In this document: positions 57,792 to 64,000 of the stretch, one piece after another
Position numbering within the stretch: position 1 is the stretch's first letter
How the letters are laid out: every line of letters starts with the position of its first letter
Assembly (NCBI RefSeq): GCF_018323985.1
Contig: NZ_AP024590.1
Span: 2,418,001 to 2,482,000 of the forward strand
DNA: 64,000 bases
Source: Enterobacter kobei
GTDB lineage: Bacteria > Pseudomonadota > Gammaproteobacteria > Enterobacterales > Enterobacteriaceae
Direction: 5' to 3'
Position numbers and translations under genes: made by a program
The notes under the pieces: model-generated
Seen by the model: only the letters and a program-made list of their open reading frames with translations
Told to the model about the DNA's origin: nothing
Databases searched by the model: none

Positions 57792-58640
57792 ATGAGCAGT
57801 GAAAAAAGTAAACAGCCACAAATTGATCATGCTGAAGATAATGCCTTTTTCCCTTCAGAATATTCTCTGGGCGAGTTTACCAGCCCCGTCTCCGATTTGA
57901 GTGATGCCGATTATCCCCGTCGTCATAACGGCGGCAAAAAGATCCTGGTGATTGCCGCCGATGAACGTTATCTGAAAACGGATACTGGCGCATTGTTCTC
58001 AACCGGTAATCATCCGGTTGAAACCCTGGTGCCGCTCTATCATCTGCACGCCGCCGGATTTGAATTTGATGTGGCGACCGTCTCCGGGCAGATGGCAAAA
58101 TTTGAATACTGGGCAATGCCACGCCAGGATCCGCGAATTATGCCCTTCTTCAGGGAGTATCAGTCAAAATTCCAGTCACCGAAAAAGCTCTCTGACGTGG
58201 TTAAGGGGCTCAACGGCGACAGTGACTATGCGGCGGTGTTTATTCCGGGCGGTCACGGTGCGTTGATTGGCCTGCCCGAGAGCGATGCCGTGGCGGATAC
58301 GCTGCGTTGGGCGATTCATCACGATCGCTTTGTGATTTCGCTCTGCCATGGCCCGGCAGCTTTCCTGTCACTGCGTAATGGTGAGAATCCGCTTAACGGT
58401 TATTCCATCTGCGCCTTCCCGGATGCCACTGATAAACAAACACCGGAGATGGGATATATGCCCGGCCATCTGACCTGGTATTTTGGCGAGGAGTTAAAAG
58501 CGATGGGGATGACGCTCATCAATGATGATATTGATGGCAGCGTGAACAAGGATCGTTATCTGCTGACAGGCGACAGTCCGTTCGCGGCTAATGCGCTGGG
58601 TCAGCTGGCGGCAAAAGAATTGCTCGCAGTTTACGGATAA
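57792..58640 (+). CDS. hchA: Glyoxalase III / protein deglycase HchA (Hsp31)
   Basis: A 282-residue DJ-1/PfpI-superfamily protein, close in length and sequence to E. coli HchA (283). It converts methylglyoxal to lactate without cofactor and acts as a heat-inducible chaperone; deglycase activity is debated. The nucleophile Cys is in ISLCHGPAAFL, with the acidic partner near FIPGGHGALIGLPES; the metal/linker region PSEYSLGEFTSPVSDLSDADYP is HchA-specific. Ribosome site GAGGAAGA precedes the ATG. Confidence 0.94.
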   Translation: MSSEKSKQPQIDHAEDNAFFPSEYSLGEFTSPVSDLSDADYPRRHNGGKKILVIAADERYLKTDTGALFSTGNHPVETLVPLYHLHAAGFEFDVATVSGQMAKFEYWAMPRQDPRIMPFFREYQSKFQSPKKLSDVVKGLNGDSDYAAVFIPGGHGALIGLPESDAVADTLRWAIHHDRFVISLCHGPAAFLSLRNGENPLNGYSICAFPDATDKQTPEMGYMPGHLTWYFGEELKAMGMTLINDDIDGSVNKDRYLLTGDSPFAANALGQLAAKELLAVYG

Positions 58641-58734
58641 TAACCCCAGGGCATTCCAGGAGTCTGCGCCTTCTGGGATGCCTGCAAAAAAAATGGTATG
58701 GTAGCCGGGTTAACCATCTGAGAACTCACATCGA

Positions 58735-59421
58735 ATGGCCGCTGAAACGCAATTAAATCCAACCCAGCCTGTAAATCAGCAAATCTACCGCATTCTTCGC
58801 CGGGATATTGTGCATTGCCTGATCGCCCCCGGCACGCCGCTGTCTGAAAAAGACGTGTCGGTGCGTTTTGACGTCTCCCGGCAACCGGTGCGCGAAGCCT
58901 TTATTAAGCTGGCGGAAAACGGACTGATCCAGATCCGCCCGCAACGTGGCAGCTATGTGAATAAAATTTCCATGCAGCAGGTGCGCAACGGCTGTTTTGT
59001 ACGTCAGGCTATTGAATGCGCCGTCGCCCGCCGGGCGGCGACGCTGATTAATGACAGCCAGAGCTATCAGCTTGAGCAAAATCTGCATCAGCAACGCATT
59101 GCCATTGACCGTAAGCAACTCAACGATTTCTTCCAGCTTGACGACGAGTTTCATCAGAAACTGGCGCAGATTGCTGATTGCCAGCTGGCCTGGGACACTA
59201 TCGAAAACATCAAAGCGACCATGGATCGGGTGCGCTATATGAGCCTTGATCACGTGTCGCCACCGGAAAAACTCCTCAGTCAGCATCAGGATATTTTTGC
59301 CGCGCTCGAGAAAAAGGATGTGGACGGCGTGGATCAGGCGATGACGCGTCATTTGCAGGAGATCGGCGAAACCGTGCAGCTGATCCGCCAGGAAAACCGC
59401 GACTGGTTTACGGAAGAGTAA
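58735..59421 (+). CDS. rspR: GntR family regulator RspR
   Basis: A 228-residue FCD-class GntR regulator, nearly colinear with E. coli RspR (YdfH): NPTQPVNQQIYRILRRDIVHCLIAPGTPLSEKDVSVRF at the N-terminus holds the winged HTH (about 20-75), the rest is the helical FCD domain with metal ligands (Asp and His in DDEFHQ, later His). In E. coli it controls rspAB in response to sugar acids. Here ydfI, ydfJ, rspB and rspA lie next to it, so all are likely targets. RBS is weak. Confidence 0.94.
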   Translation: MAAETQLNPTQPVNQQIYRILRRDIVHCLIAPGTPLSEKDVSVRFDVSRQPVREAFIKLAENGLIQIRPQRGSYVNKISMQQVRNGCFVRQAIECAVARRAATLINDSQSYQLEQNLHQQRIAIDRKQLNDFFQLDDEFHQKLAQIADCQLAWDTIENIKATMDRVRYMSLDHVSPPEKLLSQHQDIFAALEKKDVDGVDQAMTRHLQEIGETVQLIRQENRDWFTEE

Positions 59422-59433
59422 AGCGTGACGTGA

Positions 59434-59526
59434 TGCCCGGCGGCGCTTCGCTTGCCGGGCCTACAAAAGCATGTTAGCGAAAAAATGGTAGTAAGTAGGC
59501 CGGGTAAGGCGCAGCCGCCACCCGGC
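59434..59526. repeat. REP/BIME palindromic elements
   Basis: ATGCCCGGCGGCGCTTCGCTTGCC...GGGCCTAC (59434-59463) and the inverted unit GTAGGCCGGGTAAGGCGCAG...CCACCCGGC (59495-59525), separated by about 30 bp. Located between the convergent rspR and ydfI genes. Confidence 0.85.
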
Positions 59527-59534
59527 TTTTTACG

Positions 59535-60992
59535 TTATGCCACGTACTGCGCCACCGTTGCTTTCGCGCCCTGGCGTTGCAATAACTGATACGCCCGGTT
59601 CACCTCGCTGACAAACGCCTTTTCATGCGGCAGTTCGTTGCCGAAAATCGCCTCAATGCCCAGCAGCGCCTTAACCCGAGCTTCCCCTTCTGCACTGCTG
59701 TTCACCGCTTGCTGGATCATCCCCAGCAGCGGATCGCACACCTCAATTGGCTGCCCCTGCTCGTCCACTCCGCCGACATAACGCATCCAGCCCGCCACGC
59801 CCAATGCCAGCAAACGGAAATCGCTGTGATGCACCAGATGCCAGCGCACGGAGTCCAGCATACGCTGCGGCAGTTTCTGGCTGCCATCCATGGCGATCTG
59901 CCAGGTGCGGTGACGCAGCGCGGGGTTACTGTAACGGGCGATCAGCATATCGGCATAATGCGCCAGATCCACGCCCTTAACGCTCAGGGTCGGTGCCTGC
60001 TCCTGCAACATCAGCGCATGTGCGGCACGGCGATAGTTCTCGTCTTCCATACACTCGTTGATGTGCTGATAGCCCGCCAGATAACCCAGATACGCCAGGA
60101 ATGAGTGGCTGCCGTTCAGCATGCGCAGCTTCATTTCTTCGAATGGCAGCACATCGGCCACCAGCTCGGCCCCGGCTTTTTCCCACGCCGGACGCCCGGC
60201 CACAAAGTTATCTTCTACCACCCACTGACGGAACGGCTCGCACGCCACGCCAGCCGGATCGCGCACGCCGGTGAGCTGCTCGATTTTATCCAGCGTTTCA
60301 GCGGTCACCGCCGGGACAATGCGGTCCACCATGGTGGACGGGAAGGTCACGTTCGCCTCGATCCAGTCGGCGAGATCGGCATCCAGCGCGCGGGCATAGG
60401 CAGTGATCACATTGCGCATCACATGCCCATTTTCCGGCATATTGTCGCAGGACATCACGGTGAAGGCCTGAAGCCCGGCCGCCCGGCGGCGCGCCAGCGC
60501 TTCGACAATGACGCCTGGCGCCGATTTCGGCTGCCGGGGATTTTGCAGGTCCGCAACGATGAACGGGTGATCGAGCATCAGTTGTCCGGTCGCCGGAGAA
60601 TGGCAGTAGCCTTTCTCAGTGATGGTCAGGGAGACGATTGCCACCTGTGGCTCACACATTGCCGCCAGCACGGTTTCCAGACCATCAACCTGTGCATGCA
60701 GCGCGCGTTTTACCACGCCAACGACCCGGGAAGTCCACGCCTCGGCGGACATTTCCGCCACCGTATAAAGCTGATCCTGGGCGTTCAAATCGGCGATCTG
60801 CTGTTCGCCGCCAACCAGATTCACTTCGCAGTAGCCCCAGTCGCTATTGTGTTCTGCGGCCAGAATATCGGTATACACCGCCTGATGCGCGCGATGGAAA
60901 GCGCCAAAACCCAGGTGCACAATGCGCGGCACCAGCGCGTTACGATCGTAAGCCGGTAAAGTGGCTTTCGCGTTTAACAGTCTGTTTTCCAT
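59535..60992 (-). CDS. ydfI: Mannitol dehydrogenase family oxidoreductase YdfI
   Basis: A 485-residue (E. coli 486) NAD-dependent polyol/uronate dehydrogenase. RIVHLGFGAFHRAHQAVYTD is the nucleotide-binding start; PSTMVDRIVP and EMKLRMLNGSHSFLAYLGY (with the Lys-x-x-x-x-Asn-x-x-His catalytic set) define the fructuronate reductase/mannonate branch. A fructuronate or mannonate-type sugar acid is the probable substrate. ATG 60992 by homology. In the rspR cluster it would work with RspA and RspB on sugar acids. Confidence 0.94.
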   Translation of the reverse strand: MENRLLNAKATLPAYDRNALVPRIVHLGFGAFHRAHQAVYTDILAAEHNSDWGYCEVNLVGGEQQIADLNAQDQLYTVAEMSAEAWTSRVVGVVKRALHAQVDGLETVLAAMCEPQVAIVSLTITEKGYCHSPATGQLMLDHPFIVADLQNPRQPKSAPGVIVEALARRRAAGLQAFTVMSCDNMPENGHVMRNVITAYARALDADLADWIEANVTFPSTMVDRIVPAVTAETLDKIEQLTGVRDPAGVACEPFRQWVVEDNFVAGRPAWEKAGAELVADVLPFEEMKLRMLNGSHSFLAYLGYLAGYQHINECMEDENYRRAAHALMLQEQAPTLSVKGVDLAHYADMLIARYSNPALRHRTWQIAMDGSQKLPQRMLDSVRWHLVHHSDFRLLALGVAGWMRYVGGVDEQGQPIEVCDPLLGMIQQAVNSSAEGEARVKALLGIEAIFGNELPHEKAFVSEVNRAYQLLQRQGAKATVAQYVA

Positions 60993-61090
60993 GGATGAGA
61001 CTCGTCTTATTAAATGAAACACTGGTCCATAAGATGACGGATGCCGGGTAGCGGTATGTTGACCTGAAACAGGATTTGCTGACTACACCA

Positions 61091-61102
61091 ACTAGAATGG
61101 TA
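61091..61102. promoter_or_regulatory. Operator-like motif upstream of ydfI
   Basis: ACTAGAATGGTA is the exact reverse complement of 6573-6584 before the PTS IIC gene. It lies about 100 bp upstream of the ydfI start, after the ydfJ stop. Confidence 0.35.
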
Positions 61103-61166
61103 ACTAAATGTATCAAAATGCAGACGCCTTATTCATTCAGCGCCTGCATGGTTATGCGCGGTTTAT

Positions 61167-62543
61167 TCAGACCGGATGACGGGCACCCGCCACCCTCTGC
61201 TGCGCCGTCTTTTCTGCCGCATCTTCACGCAGGCTCAGGTCACGGTCGCGTACTTCCGGCATCAGGATGGCGGAAACCAGACCAATCACCGAGTAGACGA
61301 TCATCATCGCCACAATCGGCCACCAGGAGCCGGTCATATTGCAGAAGATGCCCGCCAGCACCGGGCCAAAGCCCACCGCGACCAGACCGCCCGCTTCTTT
61401 GGAGATCGCCATGCGGGTAAAGCGGTTCCGCGAGCCGAACATCTCAGCCATGGTGATATTTTCAAGAGCGAACAGACCGAGCACCGCGAAATTATGAATA
61501 ACGATAATCGACGCCATGATCACCCCCGGCGTGTAGCTGGTGTCGACGATAATCGAAATCATCGGGTACGCCAGCACAATCGCGGAGATGTTAAGCAGGA
61601 TATAAGGCACCCGACGGCCAATTTTATCCGACAGCCAGCCCAGCAGCGGGATAGTGATAAAGCCCAGAATTGAGCTGATCATCAGCGCGTCCGTGGGGAT
61701 GCTTTTGTTAAACAGCAGGGTTTGTACCAGATAACCGGCAAGGAACGTCTGGATCAGCCCGGAGTTCCCCGCCTGACCGAAGCGCAGGCCGGTCGCCAGC
61801 CAGAAGGTTTTGCTGCGAAACATCGCCCCTAGCGTGGTTTCGGAGGCCTGCACCTGAGCGGGAGTGGTGTCGCCGTCGTTGACCTGCTCAAACACCGGGC
61901 TTTCTTTCAGGTTCAGGCGCAGCCAGATGACGAAAATCATCACCACAACGCTGGCGAGGAACGGGATACGCCAGCCCCAGGCAACCAGCTCTTCACGATC
62001 CAGCACGAAGAACATAAAAGCCCAGATCGCCGTGGCGCTCAGCGTGCCGCAGTTGGTGCCCATCGCCACCAGCGAGGAGATGATCCCGCGTTTGCCCTTC
62101 GGCGCGTACTCCGCCAGCATCGTGCCCGCGCCGGAGATCTCCGCCCCGGCCCCCAGCCCCTGAATAATACGCAGGGTCACCAGCAGCACCGGCGCGAAAA
62201 TACCAATCTGCGCGTAGGTCGGCAGTACACCGATAAGCGTGGTGCAGATCCCCATCATGGTGATGGTGATAAACAGCACTTTTTTCCGGCCGATACGGTC
62301 GCCCATTTTGCCGAAGAAAAAGGCGCCGACAATACGCGCCACATAGCCTGCGCCATAAGTTCCCATCGCGAGGATCAGCGCCATCGCCGCTGACTGTTCC
62401 GGGAAGAATATTTCATGGAATACCAGCGCCGCGCCAAGGGAGTAAAGCTGGAAATCCATAAATTCGAGCGCGGTACCCAGCCAGCCAGAAACGGCGGCTT
62501 TCACCAGGTCGGACGTCGTTCTTTCATTATTTACTTGGGTCAT
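61167..62543 (-). CDS. ydfJ: MHS-family MFS transporter YdfJ
   Basis: A 458-residue proton-driven transporter with 12 helices of the metabolite:H+ symporter family. KMGDRIGRKKVLFITI (loop 2-3) and SDKIGRRVPYI (loop 8-9) are the MFS signature loops, and the start KAAVSGWLGTALEFMDFQLYSLGAALVF matches YdfJ. Placed between ydfI and rspB, it is the probable sugar-acid importer of the cluster. ATG 62543 by homology. In E. coli K-12 ydfJ is interrupted by the Qin prophage; here it is intact. Confidence 0.9.
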   Translation of the reverse strand: MTQVNNERTTSDLVKAAVSGWLGTALEFMDFQLYSLGAALVFHEIFFPEQSAAMALILAMGTYGAGYVARIVGAFFFGKMGDRIGRKKVLFITITMMGICTTLIGVLPTYAQIGIFAPVLLVTLRIIQGLGAGAEISGAGTMLAEYAPKGKRGIISSLVAMGTNCGTLSATAIWAFMFFVLDREELVAWGWRIPFLASVVVMIFVIWLRLNLKESPVFEQVNDGDTTPAQVQASETTLGAMFRSKTFWLATGLRFGQAGNSGLIQTFLAGYLVQTLLFNKSIPTDALMISSILGFITIPLLGWLSDKIGRRVPYILLNISAIVLAYPMISIIVDTSYTPGVIMASIIVIHNFAVLGLFALENITMAEMFGSRNRFTRMAISKEAGGLVAVGFGPVLAGIFCNMTGSWWPIVAMMIVYSVIGLVSAILMPEVRDRDLSLREDAAEKTAQQRVAGARHPV

Positions 62544-62597
62544 AATGGCTATCTCTGAAAAGGTAAGATGCGTACCACTCACTCGCATTTATTGTTG

Positions 62598-63617
62598 TTA
62601 TTGCGGGAACGTCAGTAAGACTTTGCAGCATTGCCGCTGGTCTTTTTCAAACAGTTCGATGGCGTCGTTAACGTGCTGATAATCAAAGGTGTGGGTAACG
62701 AGTTTGTCAGGATCGATAAGCCCCCTGCGCATCCAGTCGATCACCACCGGGAATTTGTGCGCATTCAGGCGCGATGAAAAAATCGACAGCTCTTTGCCGG
62801 TAATGCCCTGCTGCACGATGTGCGAAGGGTCGCTGGAAAAGCCCATCATCACGATGCGCGCCGCGGGTGACGCGAGGTCGATGGCTTCCTGTAAAATCGA
62901 CGGATGGCAGGCGGCGTCGATAATAATGGTCGGCTTGATCCCCTGCGCCGTCAGCGTGTCCTGCAACGAGACGTTGCCGTTGTTGATCACCCTATCCGCG
63001 CCGCTGCGTTTCGCCATCGCCAGCCGTTCTTCAATGCGATCGGTGACAATAACCTGCTTCACCCCGTAAACGCCCTTCAGCGCCTGCACGGTGGTCAGCC
63101 CCATCGGGCCTGCGCCGTAAATCAGCGCGATATCATTCTCGCCGGGATTGATCTGCCCGGTGACGTTCGCCGCAATAGTGAACGGCTCGACCATCACCGC
63201 CTGTTTATCGGGGATGGTATCCGGGATGGTCCAGGCGTTTTTTGCAGGCACCACGGCATATTCACTAAAACCACCGTCACGGTGTACGCCCAGCACCACC
63301 AGCGAAGTACAGACGTTAGGCTTGCCCACCGAACACGGATAGCAGTGTCCGCAACTGATCACCGGATCAACCGACACGCGCTCGCCCAGTCGCCCGGCAT
63401 CAATCCCCTCGCCCACGGCGTCAATAACGCCGAAGAATTCATGACCAATCACCCGCGGGTATTTCGCAAAAGGATTGTGCCCGCGATAAATATGGCTGTC
63501 GGAGCCGCAAATACCGGCCAGCTTTATTTTGACGCGAACGTCTCCGGCCCCGGGTACAGGCAGCGGACGTTCCTCAATCAGTAATTGATTGGGTGTTTCA
63601 ATAACGATACTTTTCAT
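62598..63617 (-). CDS. rspB: Zinc-type alcohol dehydrogenase RspB
   Basis: A 339-residue medium-chain dehydrogenase. Catalytic zinc ligands are in AGICGSDSH and IGHEFFG; four structural-zinc cysteines are in SCGHCYPCSVGKPNVC; GAGPMG is the NAD loop. It matches E. coli RspB. The rspAB operon was named for starvation sensing, but the proteins are sugar-acid/alcohol enzymes. Two tandem ATGs begin the frame; the second (63617) gives the E. coli length. It starts 12 bp after the rspA stop. Confidence 0.94.
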   Translation of the reverse strand: MKSIVIETPNQLLIEERPLPVPGAGDVRVKIKLAGICGSDSHIYRGHNPFAKYPRVIGHEFFGVIDAVGEGIDAGRLGERVSVDPVISCGHCYPCSVGKPNVCTSLVVLGVHRDGGFSEYAVVPAKNAWTIPDTIPDKQAVMVEPFTIAANVTGQINPGENDIALIYGAGPMGLTTVQALKGVYGVKQVIVTDRIEERLAMAKRSGADRVINNGNVSLQDTLTAQGIKPTIIIDAACHPSILQEAIDLASPAARIVMMGFSSDPSHIVQQGITGKELSIFSSRLNAHKFPVVIDWMRRGLIDPDKLVTHTFDYQHVNDAIELFEKDQRQCCKVLLTFPQ

Positions 63618-63629
63618 CATCTCTCCTGA

Positions 63630-64000
63630 TCACCAGTTCCACAGCGTGCCATCTTCCAGCCGCGCGACAGGTAAATAAGCGGGATCGTAGGGATATTTCG
63701 CCGCCAGCTTTTCATCAAATTCGATACCGAGGCCCGGCTTATCCCCCGGATGCATATAGCCGTTATCAAACGTCCAGTTATGCGGGAAGACTTCCAGCAT
63801 TTGCTCTGAATAGCCCATATATTCCTGCACGCCAAAGTTCGGCACCCATAAATCGAAATGCAGCGCGGCGGCGTGGCAAATGGGCGACAGATCCGACGGG
63901 CCGTGAGAGCCGGTGCGCACCTGATACAGCGAGGCAAAATCGGCAATGCGACGCATACCGGTGATGCCGCCCGCATGCGTGATGGTGGTGCGGATATAGT
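63630..64000 (-). CDS. rspA: D-mannonate dehydratase family protein RspA, C-terminal part (5' end outside window)
   Basis: The last 123 codons of an enolase-superfamily enzyme, open to the window edge. THAGGITGMRRIADFASLYQVRTGSHGPSDLSPICHAAALHFDLWVPNFGVQEYM contains the catalytic His of the barrel's last strands (GSHGPSD) and matches RspA/ManD. RspA-type enzymes dehydrate D-mannonate, usually with low efficiency. It is first in the operon with rspB; its promoter is outside the window. Confidence 0.93.
   Translation of the reverse strand, partial: YIRTTITHAGGITGMRRIADFASLYQVRTGSHGPSDLSPICHAAALHFDLWVPNFGVQEYMGYSEQMLEVFPHNWTFDNGYMHPGDKPGLGIEFDEKLAAKYPYDPAYLPVARLEDGTLWNW

Noticed and set aside
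59485..59495. ATGGTAGTAAG resembling the PTS IIC operator word
   Set aside because: It lies between two REP units at the 3' ends of convergent genes, not in a promoter; probably chance.

Overview
The window is chromosomal DNA from a member of the Enterobacteriaceae, outside E. coli/Salmonella proper (Enterobacter/Lelliottia/Kosakonia-like; genus not fixed by the sequence). The evidence is gene-by-gene similarity and order. uxaB-dgcF-glsB-sad-ptrR(yneJ), sotB-marC-marRAB-eamA-mdtY(ydeE), dcp-ydfG and rspR-ydfI-ydfJ-rspB-rspA are recognisable at protein level, and most follow the E. coli K-12 34-35 min order. This backbone is interrupted by blocks of accessory genes. Most genes are GC-rich, with REP-type palindromes between some of them; a few islands (about 3.5-4.2, 38.9-40.6, 43.2-44.4 and 55.3-56.0 kb) are visibly AT-richer.

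Region 1 (0-10.4 kb): end of an unidentified gene, a GH1 phospho-beta-glucosidase, a TetR regulator with a palindromic operator, a catalase-like peroxidase cut off after about 80 codons, a cold-shock gene with a cold-box leader, a VF530 protein, a GNAT enzyme, an orphan ascorbate-type PTS IIC, a sensory diguanylate cyclase, a chemoreceptor and a previously uncalled 31-codon membrane peptide.

Region 2 (10.4-29 kb): uxaB, three diguanylate cyclases in a row with different sensory domains (GAF, MASE2, MASE1), glsB, a second chemoreceptor inserted between glsB and sad, sad/ptrR, an L-2-hydroxyacid dehydrogenase, a PhzF protein, sotB, the complete mar locus with marO and marbox, eamA and mdtY.

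Region 3 (29-36.5 kb): a MetE-like methyltransferase with MetJ-like boxes, a divergent HxlR/SDR pair, a rhodanese/FtrA pair, a candidate small RNA, dcp and ydfG.

Region 4 (36.5-57.8 kb) lies between ydfG and rspR, which are close neighbours in E. coli, and is the main accessory block. It holds a TetR/O-methyltransferase pair, a P4-satellite remnant (Ash/Icd-like tail plus one downstream gene), an HNH-nuclease toxin with a probable YrhA-type immunity gene, a glutathione peroxidase, an AraC/SDR pair, an isolated AT-rich DUF5677 gene with a HEPN-like R-x4-H motif, a second HxlR/SDR pair, an FAD oxidase, an MscS channel, a BdlA-like PAS-PAS receptor, a lipoprotein, a nitro-compound cluster (CynX/NimT-type transporter, MarR with a 28-bp perfect palindrome, nitroreductase, nitronate monooxygenase, LysR), a Dsb-like protein and a cupin-XRE/AzlCD exporter unit.

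Region 5 (57.8-64 kb): hchA, then rspR with ydfI, ydfJ, rspB and the 3' part of rspA, a sugar-acid catabolic cluster. The strongest candidates for something undescribed are the toxin/immunity pair beside the satellite remnant, the DUF5677 gene, the candidate sRNA at 33.1-33.3 kb and the small membrane peptide at 10.2 kb. No tRNA, rRNA, CRISPR array or intact insertion sequence was seen.
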